From: an uncultured bacterium
GTDB lineage: Bacteria; Bacillota; Clostridia; Oscillospirales; Acutalibacteraceae
DNA length: 64,000 nucleotides
Assembly (NCBI GenBank): GCA_905215855.1
Contig: CAJMRT010000002.1
Span: 1-64,000, forward strand
Direction: 5' to 3'
Position numbers and translations under genes: made by a program. Below, piece by piece: positions 1-9,417 of the stretch; position 1 is the first letter of the stretch; each line of letters starts with the position of its first letter. The notes under the pieces were generated by a model. It ran no database searches and was not told the origin of the DNA. It saw only the letters and a program-made list of their open reading frames with translations.

Positions 1-3000
1 CACCGGAGTCTGTGAAAGATGTTGAAGTTGTGTCCTTAACCTTTGTCCAACTGCCGCCTGCATACTTTCTGTAAAGTCTGTAGCCATACACTCCTGCAAC
101 CTTGTTCCATGTCACGCTTACACCCTTTGAAGTGTTTTTAAGCTTTGTGATTTTCGGTGTTGCGGCTGTGTATTTCTTTGACCAACCCTTTGAGTTGTAA
201 CCGCTGATTGTTTTGCCCTTCTTATCAATGCAACGGATTGTGTAAGTTTTGGTCTTATTAGCCGTTACTGCTGAATCTGTAAGACTTGTTGCGGTTGTAT
301 CTTTGAGTTTCTTCCAACCTGATGAAGTTTTAGCGTAAACTCTGTAACCGTAAACACCTGTGATTTTGTTCCAACTAAGCTTGACACCGCCCGTTGTGTT
401 CTCAAGTTTGCTGATTGTCGGAGCAACAGGAGTGTATTTCTTCGACCAACCCTTTGAGTTGTAACCGCTGATTGTTTTGCCGTTCTTATCAATGCAACGA
501 ATTGTGTAAGTCTTTGTCTGATTTGCACTTACTGCCGAATCGGTATAACTTGTTGCTGTTGTGTCTTTGATTCGTTTCCAACCGTTTGAGGTTTTCTGAT
601 AAACCCTGTAACCGTAAGCACCGTCAATCTTCTTCCACGAAAGTTTGATTCCGCTTGCCGTGTTTGTAAGACTTGAAACAGATGGTGCTGGTAGGTTTGA
701 TTTAACAGTAACTTTGCAAGTTGCAGTTTTGCCGTTTGAAGTTTTAACCGTAATGGTGGCTGTACCCGCAGCTTTTGCGGTAACTACACCGTCACTTACC
801 GTAGCGATTTTTGTATTACTGCTACTCCAAGTGCAAATTTGATTTGAATTTGCAGGAGTCACTGTTTTAGATAGTGTAAGTTTATTGCCTTTAAACAAAG
901 TTGCTGTTGTTTTATTAAGTTTTACGGAATCAGGATTTTTACCCAATGATTTTCCTTCACTATTTACTGTAAGGTTGCTATCTAATGATTTATACAAAGC
1001 CTTATCAACAGAATTAGCACCTTTATAGGAATCTACAGATATATTCTGAGCATTGTTTTTAGAGTTTAAGATAATACTATCTGTTTTTGTTTTAGCTACA
1101 TTTAGAGAACCCTCGTTTTTCTCTGAATGGATTTTTACAAAATCACATTTCTTAGTATCCATTGCAACCGATGCATCAAACTTATTTCCATATGCTTTTA
1201 CACCGTTTTTATCGATATATATATTAGTAGCTTTTTCGGTTGTTATTCCAACATTTGGAATATTATTACCTGAATAAACTATGCTAAACGAACCGCTTAT
1301 ATCAGTAACCTTAAACATAGTACTGTCATCAGTTGTGATTATCCAATATGAATTATTTCCGTCATTGAAAAGCTGACAATCATAAACTTTCATTGTTCCG
1401 GAATAACTTTTTCCGTCATATACAAGTTCTTTTCCTTCGCTGTTTGTTAACCTGAATTTCTTGTATGATGACAATTGAATAGTAGCTCGGTTATTAGCAG
1501 ACACTTCATTATCTGACACAACTACAGGTTTCGCTGTGCTTTGATCACTAAGAGTTCCTATTGAAATATCATTATATAACTTATTTAAGCCATAATATGA
1601 AAGACTTGTCCAAACATTCTCAATTTTATATCCTAACGCTTCAGCATTTGCATCTACAAAAGAAAACGATTTATAATCTGACGCTATAGCAAGTGTAGTG
1701 TATTTTGCGACAGGATTCGAATCCTTAACATACGAATTTTCATCATATATTTTTATTTCATGTCTATTCTTACTGCTGTTCCAATTATAACCACACACAA
1801 CAACACTGTGTCCCTCAACTTCATTATTTTTAACGGGGTTGTGACAAGAAAAGCTAAACACAAATGGCTCACTTTTATTTTTGGCTGTTTTTGCTTCACT
1901 TACAAGTGATTTAAAAAAAGATTCCATTCTATTTTCTAACGAAAATATGCTCCAACCATCTTTTGAAAGCAACTTAGTAGGTTTGCCTTTATTTGTGTCT
2001 TGCGTCAATTGATAATACATAATAATGTCACTAAAATTCCTATTGTTGTTTGGCGACCCAAGTTCCCAATAACAATCTGCATGCGGCACTATTGTATTAA
2101 AATCTAAATATTCTTGATTTCCATAGCACATGGAAAGTGCAATTCCATGGCACACACCTTGTACTTCACCGTTAAGTTCATTATATAAATTAAACATCAT
2201 ATTAAAATCAGTTGCATCTAAAAACAATTTTGTTTTCAATTTTTTACTGTCAATACGATAAGCTAAACCGCTATGTGAAAAATTATTTGTGTCCGCCTTT
2301 ATTTCAAAATATGAATTTCTGATAAATTTTACATCATAAAGTTTTGCATACCTATACGCAGGGGAATTTTTATAACTTTTCAAAGTAAAGCTATACTCTC
2401 TCATTTTAACCCAACCGCCCTTATATGCGGCACCAAATCCGTAAAAACTATCCCCAACATACACCACTGAATCAGGAATATTGATACTGTTTAGGTTACA
2501 ACAATTCACAAAAGCAGAGTCACCTATATATTTCAATCCATCTGGTATAGTAATACTTTTTAGATTTGCCGAATTTTTTTCATAATTATAGCTACTCGGC
2601 TGTCCGGTACATCCATAATAACAAAGGGCACTGTCTCTAAAGGCTGAAGGAGATATGCTCTTTGTTCCTTTTTTTAATGTAACAGATGACGGTATTTTTC
2701 CTTTATATTTATAAGCACATTTGCCTATATATACCATTCCGTTTGGTTGCTTATTATACCAATAATCAAAAGCCTGATAACCCACATATTCTACTGAATC
2801 AGGTATAGAATCTTTTGTAATATTTCCAAAACCGCTACTAATTCCTAAAGTACCGCTCTTAACCTTCAGAGTATAATTTTTGGGGAGCGTACCTTTATAA
2901 CCATATAAAACCCTACCTATATAAACGGGACCATTTGGTAGATTGCTATACCATTTTGTATCATCAAAGGCAGAACTATCGACTATTATTACTGAATCCG

Positions 3001-3433
3001 CAAGTTTAATTGAAGAAAGTGCTGTACATCTTTGAAATGCCTGCCACCCAATCTCAAGAACTCCTTTTTCAATATTTATAGATTTTAGTGACTTACATTC
3101 AAAAAACGCCCTCACACCTACTCGTTTAACATTATTTCCAATAGTTAGAGAGGTAACTTTACTAAATCCTTTTAAGGAAAATCCTAATGGTTCATCTTGT
3201 GCGGTTTTGCCAACACATACAACTTTATACCCATCAAGTGTTGCCGGAATAGTTACACTTGTTGCTGAGCCTTTATAACCTGTAAGATAAGCCTCGTTGT
3301 TTTTAACTATGTATGTATAATTACCACAAGTATGTTCCGGTTCTCCCCACGCACTTGCTGTCAAAGGCGCGACAACAGTCAGCATAGAAAAAACCATAAC
3401 AATAGATAAACACATACTTAATATTCTTTTCAT
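1..3433 (-). CDS. Secreted BspA-like leucine-rich-repeat protein with papain-like, Ig-like and FN3 domains (partial)
   Basis: The reading frame stays open from the ATG at 3433 to the left edge (at least 1144 residues), so the C-terminus is outside the window. A good ribosome site (AAGGAGG) lies 7 bases upstream. Residues 1-28 form a signal peptide ending in LTASA. Residues of about 30-330 are BspA/LRR_5-type repeats (motifs such as SITIPDGLKYIGDSAF). Residues 428-566 hold a possible cysteine-peptidase triad: Cys428 in GVCHGIALSM, His542 in GHSVVVCGY and Asp564/Asn566 in IKIYDEN. About 835-912 is a bacterial Ig-like (Big_2) domain, followed by three fibronectin-III-like repeats of 88 residues. 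BspA proteins are surface adhesins of gut and oral bacteria. The peptidase assignment is inference from motif order. It has its own promoter. Confidence 0.8.
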   Translation of the reverse strand, partial: MKRILSMCLSIVMVFSMLTVVAPLTASAWGEPEHTCGNYTYIVKNNEAYLTGYKGSATSVTIPATLDGYKVVCVGKTAQDEPLGFSLKGFSKVTSLTIGNNVKRVGVRAFFECKSLKSINIEKGVLEIGWQAFQRCTALSSIKLADSVIIVDSSAFDDTKWYSNLPNGPVYIGRVLYGYKGTLPKNYTLKVKSGTLGISSGFGNITKDSIPDSVEYVGYQAFDYWYNKQPNGMVYIGKCAYKYKGKIPSSVTLKKGTKSISPSAFRDSALCYYGCTGQPSSYNYEKNSANLKSITIPDGLKYIGDSAFVNCCNLNSINIPDSVVYVGDSFYGFGAAYKGGWVKMREYSFTLKSYKNSPAYRYAKLYDVKFIRNSYFEIKADTNNFSHSGLAYRIDSKKLKTKLFLDATDFNMMFNLYNELNGEVQGVCHGIALSMCYGNQEYLDFNTIVPHADCYWELGSPNNNRNFSDIIMYYQLTQDTNKGKPTKLLSKDGWSIFSLENRMESFFKSLVSEAKTAKNKSEPFVFSFSCHNPVKNNEVEGHSVVVCGYNWNSSKNRHEIKIYDENSYVKDSNPVAKYTTLAIASDYKSFSFVDANAEALGYKIENVWTSLSYYGLNKLYNDISIGTLSDQSTAKPVVVSDNEVSANNRATIQLSSYKKFRLTNSEGKELVYDGKSYSGTMKVYDCQLFNDGNNSYWIITTDDSTMFKVTDISGSFSIVYSGNNIPNVGITTEKATNIYIDKNGVKAYGNKFDASVAMDTKKCDFVKIHSEKNEGSLNVAKTKTDSIILNSKNNAQNISVDSYKGANSVDKALYKSLDSNLTVNSEGKSLGKNPDSVKLNKTTATLFKGNKLTLSKTVTPANSNQICTWSSSNTKIATVSDGVVTAKAAGTATITVKTSNGKTATCKVTVKSNLPAPSVSSLTNTASGIKLSWKKIDGAYGYRVYQKTSNGWKRIKDTTATSYTDSAVSANQTKTYTIRCIDKNGKTISGYNSKGWSKKYTPVAPTISKLENTTGGVKLSWNKITGVYGYRVYAKTSSGWKKLKDTTATSLTDSAVTANKTKTYTIRCIDKKGKTISGYNSKGWSKKYTAATPKITKLKNTSKGVSVTWNKVAGVYGYRLYRKYAGGSWTKVKDTTSTSFTDSG
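170..690 (-). repeat. Tandem 264-bp coding repeat (FN3 modules)
   Basis: The same sequence block recurs with a 264-base (88-codon) period, for example starting at 180 and 444. Each unit encodes motifs such as YTIRCIDKNGKTISGYNSKG and GYRVYAKTS. The near-identical bases suggest recent duplication or recombination between modules of the surface protein. Confidence 0.8.
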
Positions 3434-3485
3434 TCTATTTCCTCCTTATACATTCTCAGGTTTATGTATATCCCTTATATTTGCA

Positions 3486-3514
3486 ATTATACAACAATTG
3501 TTATATAAAATCAA
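3486..3514 (-). promoter_or_regulatory. SigA-type promoter of the BspA-like gene
   Basis: On the minus strand TTGATT (3514-3509) and TATAAT (3491-3486) are separated by exactly 17 bases, about 50 bases before the start codon. An imperfect palindrome (ATTACA...TGTAAT, about 3548-3567) lies upstream and could be an operator; that part is a guess. Confidence 0.7.
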
Positions 3515-3601
3515 TCATTGAGAGCATATTTTTATATCTATGTAATAATTACACCATTTGATGTAATTTTTGAGTAAGCAAGGAGAAAACATTTAAAACT
3601 C

Positions 3602-3631
3602 AAAAAAGCCTCCCGAACAAACGGGAGGCTT
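3602..3631 (-). terminator. Rho-independent terminator after glgP
   Basis: A perfect 10-bp stem (AAGCCTCCCG / CGGGAGGCTT) with a 6-base loop is followed on the minus strand by a run of Ts. It ends the malQ-glgP transcript. Confidence 0.9.
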
Positions 3632-3676
3632 GAATGCTTTTACGCACAAATATTTAAAGTAAAGTTATTTAACAAA

Positions 3677-6043
3677 TTACTTCTTGTAAGATGTGTGCCA
3701 GATTTCCTTAGCATACTGGAGGATTGTACGGTCAGATGAGAACTTACCTGCATTTGCAATGTTGATAAGGCACTTCTTACCAAATTCCTTACGGTTAGCA
3801 TACTCTGTGTTAGCTCTGATCTTTGTATCAACATAATCGGGAAGGTCATAGATGAGGAAGTAGTTATCAGCCTTCTGCCATGAAGAATCCTTGAGGAGTG
3901 AATCATGAAGTTCCTTGAAGCTGCCTTCGCCCTGAGCACCGCCGTCATCAAATGTGCCGTCGATAAGAGTATCAACAACTCTCTTAATTTCCGGATTAGC
4001 GTCATAAAGAGCCTTTGGATGGTAGCCTTCCTTCTTCATTCTCTCGATATCCTCAACCTTTGCGCCGAAGATGTACTCGTTCTCAATACCTGCGCACTCA
4101 GCAATTTCAACATTAGCGCCGTCAAGTGTACCGAGTGTAGGAGCACCGTTGAGCATGAACTTCATGTTACCTGTACCTGATGCCTCAAGACCTGCTGTTG
4201 ATGTCTGCTCAGAAAGGTCAGCGGCAACAACAATCTTCTCAGCGTAAGATACATTGTAGTTGGAAATGAAGTAAACCTGAAGGAGATCCTTTGTTTCGGG
4301 ATCGTTGTTTACAAGCTTAGCAATCTCGTTGATGTACTTAATGATTGCCTTTGCTCTTGCATAACCCGGAGCAGCCTTTGCGCCGAAGATAAATGTTGTA
4401 GGAGTCCAGTTTTTAAGCTTCTTATCCTTCAATCTGAAGTAGATTGTCATGATTGAGAAAGCGTTGAGGAGCTGTCTCTTGTACTCGTGAAGTCTCTTAA
4501 CCTGAATATCATAGATTGAATCGGGATTTACATCGTAGCCGTCCATCTTCTTGATGTAGTCTGCGAGCTGCTGTTTCTTCTTCTTCTTGATATTGTTGAA
4601 CTTTGTGATTGTTCTTGTGTCAATGCAGTCATTGAGCTTTTCAAGAAGTGAAAGGTCTGTAAGCCATGCATCTGAGCCAACCTTCTCTGTGATAAGAGCA
4701 GAAAGCTCAGGGTTGCAAAGACCGAGCCAACGGCGCTGTGTAATACCGTTTGTCTTATTCTGGAATCTCTCGGGATATACCTGATACCACTCTTTGAGTA
4801 CATCAGCCTTGAGGATTTCTGTGTGAAGCTCAGCAACACCGTTTACATATGTTGACGCGTATGTTGCAAGTCTTGCCATATGAACAACATTACCGTCGAT
4901 AATGCGCATCTTAGCCTTTGTATCCTCATGCACACCCTTAGCAGTAAGCTCTTCCTGGCACTTGTTGGCGATAAGGCAGATAATGTGATAAATCTCAGGA
5001 ATAACCTGTGTCATAAGGTCAGCAGGCCACTTCTCGAGAGCCTCGCCGAGAACTGTGTGGTTTGTATAGTTAAATGTCTTTCTTGCAATTTCAAAAGCAT
5101 CGTCAAAGTTGAAGCCTTCGTTCATAAGAAGTCTTACAAGCTCGGGAACACAAGATACGGGATGTGTATCGTTAAGCTGAATTGTGTTTTCCTTGGCAAA
5201 GAAGCTGAAATCATTGCCGTGCTTCTTCTTATAACGGCGCATAATGTCCTGAAGTGATGCAGAACAGAAGAAATACTGCTGCTTAAGTCTGAGAACCTTG
5301 CCCTCATACTTGTTATCGTTAGGATAAAGAACCTTTGTGATGTTTTCGGCATCGTTCTTTTCCTGAACGGCATTGTTGTACTCTGTGTTGTTGAAAGCAG
5401 TAAAATCAAAATCGTTTATTGCCTCAGCCTGCCAAAGACGAAGTGTGTTGATGTTTGTTGTCTTACAGCCGATAACAGCCATATCGTAAGGAACAGCCTT
5501 AACTGTCTGGCCCTTGAATGATACTGTAACAGCCTCATCCTCAACACGGTTGCACCACGGATCTTCAAATCTCTGCCAGTTATCAGCTGTTTCAACCTGA
5601 TAACCGTTTTCGATAAGCTGCTTGAAAAGGCCGTACTTGTAACGGATTCCGTAGCCGTCAAGCGGTACTTCCTGTGTAGCAGCACTGTCGAGGAAACAAG
5701 CGGCAAGTCTGCCGAGACCGCCGTTACCAAGAGCGGCATCGTCGATATCCTCAAATACATTGATGTCAATGCCCTTCTTTTTGAGGAGCTTTGTAACATC
5801 TTCAAGAATGCCTAGGCAGTAGAGGTTGTTGTACATCATTCTGCCCATGAGGAATTCTGCAGAGAAATAGTAAGCTCTGCGTTCGCTGTCATGTTTAATC
5901 TTGCTTGCTTCCCAGTTGCCTGCGATTTCGCCCATTACTGCTTTGCCGAGTGAGTAGTGAAGCTCAGCGGGTGTGAGCTCTTCAATCTTTTTGCAGTACA
6001 TAGACTGAGCTGTGAGTTCAAGCTTTTCCATAATATTACCCAT
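3677..6043 (-). CDS. glgP: Glycogen/maltodextrin phosphorylase (GT35)
   Basis: Pyridoxal-phosphate enzyme that releases glucose-1-phosphate from alpha-1,4-glucan ends in the cytoplasm. The 788 residues are near family length (about 750-850). The PLP lysine is Lys628 in GTGNMKF, inside the family signature beginning EASGTGNMKF. N-terminal motifs include YYFSAEFLMGR and AALGNGGLGRLAACF. The ATG at 6043 is preceded by GGAGGA, which lies in the last codons of malQ; malQ stops 4 bases upstream, so the two are co-transcribed and probably coupled. MalQ and GlgP together convert glycogen or maltodextrins to glucose-1-phosphate and glucose. Confidence 0.96.
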   Translation of the reverse strand: MGNIMEKLELTAQSMYCKKIEELTPAELHYSLGKAVMGEIAGNWEASKIKHDSERRAYYFSAEFLMGRMMYNNLYCLGILEDVTKLLKKKGIDINVFEDIDDAALGNGGLGRLAACFLDSAATQEVPLDGYGIRYKYGLFKQLIENGYQVETADNWQRFEDPWCNRVEDEAVTVSFKGQTVKAVPYDMAVIGCKTTNINTLRLWQAEAINDFDFTAFNNTEYNNAVQEKNDAENITKVLYPNDNKYEGKVLRLKQQYFFCSASLQDIMRRYKKKHGNDFSFFAKENTIQLNDTHPVSCVPELVRLLMNEGFNFDDAFEIARKTFNYTNHTVLGEALEKWPADLMTQVIPEIYHIICLIANKCQEELTAKGVHEDTKAKMRIIDGNVVHMARLATYASTYVNGVAELHTEILKADVLKEWYQVYPERFQNKTNGITQRRWLGLCNPELSALITEKVGSDAWLTDLSLLEKLNDCIDTRTITKFNNIKKKKKQQLADYIKKMDGYDVNPDSIYDIQVKRLHEYKRQLLNAFSIMTIYFRLKDKKLKNWTPTTFIFGAKAAPGYARAKAIIKYINEIAKLVNNDPETKDLLQVYFISNYNVSYAEKIVVAADLSEQTSTAGLEASGTGNMKFMLNGAPTLGTLDGANVEIAECAGIENEYIFGAKVEDIERMKKEGYHPKALYDANPEIKRVVDTLIDGTFDDGGAQGEGSFKELHDSLLKDSSWQKADNYFLIYDLPDYVDTKIRANTEYANRKEFGKKCLINIANAGKFSSDRTILQYAKEIWHTSYKK

Positions 6044-6047
6044 TTGT

Positions 6048-7535
6048 TTAGTCCTCCAGTCGTCCGCTTTTTTCAGACATAGTTTTTAATTTATCTGCAA
6101 GCTCATCAGTAAGAGCTGCGCCATCGAGTCTCCATACCCAGTTTCCGCCGAGTGTTGACGGAATATTCATTCTTGCCTCCTTGCCAAGGCCGAGAATGTC
6201 CTGCATAGGTACGATTGCTGTATCTGCCTTGCTTTCATAAGCAACACGGATGAGTCCCCAGTTGAACGGTTCGTCATCAGGCATCTGACAATAACTTCTT
6301 GCATAGCTAATGTCTTCGGGTTTAGCTGTTTCAAGCCAGCCCATAACAGTATCGTTATCGTGGGTGCCTGTGTAAACAACACAGTTTTCGGTGTATTTAT
6401 GGGGAAGATAGTCGTTCTCTTCACCGCTGTCGAAAGCAAATTCAAGAACCTTCATTCCCGGATAGCCTGTCTGCTCCATAAGCTCTGTTACATCGGGGGT
6501 GAGTGTTCCGAGGTCTTCGGCAACAATATCAATCTTGCCGAGTGCCTCTTCCATCATCTCAAAGAACTTAATGCGCGGACCTTCAACCCATTCACCGTTG
6601 ATTGCGTTTTCGGCAGGATAAGGAATTGAATAGTAGCTTGCAAAAGCTCTGAAATGGTCAATACGGGTGATGTCATAAAGCTTTGATGCAGCTTTGATAC
6701 GCTCAAACCACCACTCATAGTCGGTAGCCTCAAGGTAATCCCAATCATAGAGAGGATTGCCCCAAAGCTGACCTGTTGCCGAGAAGTAATCCGGCGGACA
6801 GCCTGCAACTGCAATAGGATCACCGTCGTCATAAAGCTGAAATAGCTCGGGGTTAGCCCATGTGTCTGCACTGTCCATGGCAACATAGATCGGCATATCG
6901 CCCAAAATCTTGATGCCAAGACCGTTTACATACGCACGGAAGGATTCCCACTGCTCATAAAATTTAAACTGTACAAATTTCCAGAAATCAACATCATCCT
7001 TGAGCTTGCGTTCATAACGCTTCACGGCAGCCTCATCACGCATTTTGATTTCCTCATCCGGCCATTCTGTCCAGGAAACCATGTCAAAGCTCTTTTTAAC
7101 CGCCATATAAAGGGCGTAGTTTTTGAGCCATGCACTGTTTTTGCGCTTGAAGGATGAAAACGCCTTCTGGTCGCCTTTTTTGAAGTTATTGTAAGCAATT
7201 CTCAAAACTTCAAAGCGGCTGTTGTAAATTTTCTCATAATCAACCTCGGCATCGTTTGAGCCCCAGTCGTAGCTCATAATTTCTTCCTTAGTCAAAAGAC
7301 CTTCTTCACAAAGAGTGTCAAGGTCAATGAGGTAAGGGTTGCCTGCATAGGTTGAAAAGGACTGATACGGTGAATCACCGTAGCTTGTCGGTCCAACGGG
7401 GAGAATCTGCCAAATCTTCTGACCTGATTTTTTCAGATAGTCAGCAAACTTGCGAGCCTCTTTGCCGATGGTGCCGATACCGTAGGGGGATGGAAGCGAA
7501 GTAATTGAAAGGAGAACACCTGCGCTTCTAGCCAT
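6048..7535 (-). CDS. malQ: 4-alpha-glucanotransferase (amylomaltase, GH77)
   Basis: Transfers alpha-1,4-glucan segments between maltodextrins so that GlgP can degrade them. The 495 residues match GH77. Motifs in order: ITSLPSPYGIG, LPVGPTSYGDSPYQ, GDMPIYVA, the nucleophile region RIDHFRA, the acid/base region AEDLG and THDNDTVMGW. The chosen start is the ATG at 7535 (MARSAGVLLS), with GGAG 9 bases upstream. An in-frame ATG at 7550 overlaps that GGAG and has no ribosome site of its own, so it was not used. First gene of malQ-glgP, with its own promoter and a hairpin in the leader. Confidence 0.95.
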   Translation of the reverse strand: MARSAGVLLSITSLPSPYGIGTIGKEARKFADYLKKSGQKIWQILPVGPTSYGDSPYQSFSTYAGNPYLIDLDTLCEEGLLTKEEIMSYDWGSNDAEVDYEKIYNSRFEVLRIAYNNFKKGDQKAFSSFKRKNSAWLKNYALYMAVKKSFDMVSWTEWPDEEIKMRDEAAVKRYERKLKDDVDFWKFVQFKFYEQWESFRAYVNGLGIKILGDMPIYVAMDSADTWANPELFQLYDDGDPIAVAGCPPDYFSATGQLWGNPLYDWDYLEATDYEWWFERIKAASKLYDITRIDHFRAFASYYSIPYPAENAINGEWVEGPRIKFFEMMEEALGKIDIVAEDLGTLTPDVTELMEQTGYPGMKVLEFAFDSGEENDYLPHKYTENCVVYTGTHDNDTVMGWLETAKPEDISYARSYCQMPDDEPFNWGLIRVAYESKADTAIVPMQDILGLGKEARMNIPSTLGGNWVWRLDGAALTDELADKLKTMSEKSGRLED

Positions 7536-7576
7536 AAAAATCAACTCCATTCTGACGGAATATTAAATTTTTAAAT

Positions 7577-7613
7577 CTGTGGTTTCGGGCGCAATTCGCC
7601 CCTGAACCCACAG
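7577..7613 (-). promoter_or_regulatory. Hairpin in the malQ 5' leader
   Basis: An imperfect stem-loop (CTGTGG outer arm, GGGCG/CGCCC inner arm, AATT loop) lies in the transcribed leader between the malQ promoter and its start codon. There is no T tract after it, so it is not an ordinary terminator. The inner arms resemble the palindromic repeat family seen elsewhere in the window, so it may be a decayed copy rather than a regulator. Confidence 0.45.
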
Positions 7614-7623
7614 TATCAAGATA

Positions 7624-7652
7624 ATTCTATCACATAATCTTCATTTTTACAA
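7624..7652 (-). promoter_or_regulatory. Promoter of malQ-glgP
   Basis: Minus-strand TTGTAA (7652-7647) and TAGAAT (7629-7624) with a 17-base spacer, about 90 bases upstream of the malQ ATG. Confidence 0.65.
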
Positions 7653-7675
7653 GTTATTTTTTTAACAATGACAAG

Positions 7676-8221
7676 TTATTGCAATATACTCAAAATAGTA
7701 AGAAAAACTGCGTCAGAAGTTAGTTTTCTTATATAGCTTCTCGAATTTGTCTTGTTTATACTGCCGCCGAGCATAAGCTTTACGGCATAACTTTTGTCTT
7801 TTGTGCTGATTCCGCAAAAAACAAGTCCAATGGGCTTTTCGGGAGTTCCGCCCGTAGGTCCTGCAATTCCCGTTGTGCTTACGGCTAAATCCGCGCCCGA
7901 AATTTTCCTTGCACCCTCTGCCATCTGCATTGCCGTTTCAGCCGAAACTGCTCCAAGCACAGACAGCGTTTCGTTTGAAACACCGAGAACCTTATGCTTC
8001 ATTTCATTGGCGTATGTACAAACACCAAAATCAAACACATCGCTTGCGCCGCTGACTGCGGTAATTCTTTCGCTTAAAAGACCGCCTGTACAGCTTTCTG
8101 CGGTTGCAAGCCTTACACCCTTTTCACGGAGCTTTGCAACAACATTTTCCTGAAGCGTATCGGCATTGAGGTTGTTTTTTCTCAAAAGCTTAATCACATC
8201 TATATCTGTCAGAGTTATCAT
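7676..8221 (-). CDS. pncC: Nicotinamide-nucleotide amidohydrolase, stand-alone CinA C-terminal domain
   Basis: Predicted to deamidate NMN to nicotinic acid mononucleotide in NAD recycling. The 181 residues cover only the CinA C-terminal domain (about 160 residues) plus a short N-terminal extension; the molybdopterin-like N-terminal half of full CinA is absent. Signatures seen: ATAESCTGGLLSERIT, LGAVSAETAMQMAEGA, and STTGIAGPTGGTPEKPIGLV. The start at 8221 has GGAGATGA about 10 bases upstream. Transcribed alone, divergent from rsmE. Family assignment is firm; the amidase activity is inferred from characterised PncC. Confidence 0.85.
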   Translation of the reverse strand: MITLTDIDVIKLLRKNNLNADTLQENVVAKLREKGVRLATAESCTGGLLSERITAVSGASDVFDFGVCTYANEMKHKVLGVSNETLSVLGAVSAETAMQMAEGARKISGADLAVSTTGIAGPTGGTPEKPIGLVFCGISTKDKSYAVKLMLGGSINKTNSRSYIRKLTSDAVFLTILSILQ

Positions 8222-8276
8222 TTATAATCATCTCCGATAAATTTTCTATCCATATTTTAACACCGCAATATGAATA

Positions 8277-8305
8277 TTGCAATTGTTTTTATTTTTTGGT
8301 ATATT
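8277..8305 (+). promoter_or_regulatory. Promoter of rsmE
   Basis: TTGCAA (8277-8282), 17-base T-rich spacer, TATATT (8300-8305), about 50 bases before the rsmE ATG. Confidence 0.6.
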
Positions 8306-8357
8306 AAAGGGGAGCGTGTCCTATGCAATTCTTAAAACAAAAGAGGTAATAAATATT

Positions 8358-9092
8358 ATGGCTTGGTTTTTTACCGAAGAAAATATATCCGGCAGTAACT
8401 ACACCCTTGTCGGAGAGAGCGCAAAGCATATTTCAAAAGTTCTGCGTATGCGTACAGGCGAGGACATCACCCTTGTTTCTCCCGATAAAACTCAGTATGA
8501 ATGTAAAATTTCGCTCATCACGCAGGGTGAAGTCACGGTTGACATCATCTCACAAAAGCCGTGTGAAAACGAACCCGATGTTTTTGTAACCCTCTATCAG
8601 GCTCTGCCAAAGGGCGACAAAATGGACTTCATCGTTCAGAAATGCACGGAACTCGGAATCAGCAGAATTGTGCCGATGATTTCGGCAAGATGTGTTTCCC
8701 GTCCCGATGAAAAGTCGCTGAAAAAGAAGTGTGAACGCTGGCAGAAAATTGCTCTTCAGGCGGCAATGCAAAGTCGCAGGGGCATTATCCCCGAAGTAAC
8801 TCCGTGCATTTCATTTAAAGAGGCGGCAGAACAGACAAAGCAGAACGAAAAGACCGTATTTTTTTACGAAATGGGCGGAGAATCCGTCAGAAAAATTCTG
8901 GATGGCACAAAGCCGAAAACCGTCGGAATGTTCATCGGCAGTGAAGGCGGATTTGAACAATCGGAGGTTGACAGTGTAACCGCAATCGGCGGTCAGACGG
9001 CAACCCTCGGCAAACGAATTCTCCGTGCAGAAACTGCCCCCCTTGCCGCCCTATCCATTATTATGTACGAAACCGACAATTTTAGTTCGTGA
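8358..9092 (+). CDS. rsmE: 16S rRNA (uracil1498-N3)-methyltransferase
   Basis: SPOUT-fold methyltransferase that makes m3U1498 in the ribosomal decoding region. At 244 residues it is the usual length. The knotted cofactor site is visible as FIGSEGGFEQSEVD and LGKRILRAETAPLAALSIIM near the C-terminus; the N-terminal PUA-like part carries AKHISKVLRMRTGE. The start is the ATG at 8358 (MAWFFTEENI) with AGAGG 11 bases upstream; a longer in-frame reading from 8277 would run through the predicted promoter, so it was rejected. Confidence 0.94.
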   Translation: MAWFFTEENISGSNYTLVGESAKHISKVLRMRTGEDITLVSPDKTQYECKISLITQGEVTVDIISQKPCENEPDVFVTLYQALPKGDKMDFIVQKCTELGISRIVPMISARCVSRPDEKSLKKKCERWQKIALQAAMQSRRGIIPEVTPCISFKEAAEQTKQNEKTVFFYEMGGESVRKILDGTKPKTVGMFIGSEGGFEQSEVDSVTAIGGQTATLGKRILRAETAPLAALSIIMYETDNFSS

Positions 9093-9417
9093 AGACAGCT
9101 TGTGCAATGCATAACAAATGATGCCCGAGCGCAGCATAGCAGCCGTTTGTACAGATGAATGTATCGGCGAACCCAGTTCATCGATACAAAATATCAGTAA
9201 CATTGTGATTTTTATATAATGTGATTTAACATCAAATTTGTACCCTTGCTAACGGGAGAACACGGTTATCCCCTACATTATTCAGGTAACTGTATCTCGT
9301 TTATATGGTTTATTTTTATCGTAAAATTTGTATCTTTACTTGCGGGCGTCCGATGAACGCCCCTACTGAAAAACAATAACTTTGATATAACCCAACACCA
9401 AAATCGGAGGAAAATTT
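9093..9417 (+). repeat. Intergenic region with degenerate palindromes
   Basis: No gene is visible. It holds a palindrome at 9161-9187 (GTATCG...CGATAC ends with GAAC/GTTC inside), a weaker one around 9254-9280, and a copy of the GCGGGCG/CGCCCCTAC repeat at 9342-9366. A ribosome site for mtnN (CGGAGGA) lies at the right end. No convincing promoter was found. Confidence 0.6.
9342..9366 (+). repeat. REP-like palindrome, family A copy 1
   Basis: A 25-base element starting GCGGGCGTCC and ending CGCCCCTAC. Matching copies are at 22347-22371 (inverted), 22610-22634, 28972-28996 and 36299-36323, all between genes. Confidence 0.75.

Noticed and set aside
170..690. Regular 264-base repeats, considered as a CRISPR-like or mobile array
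   Set aside because: They are in frame throughout, encode FN3 modules, and have no spacers.
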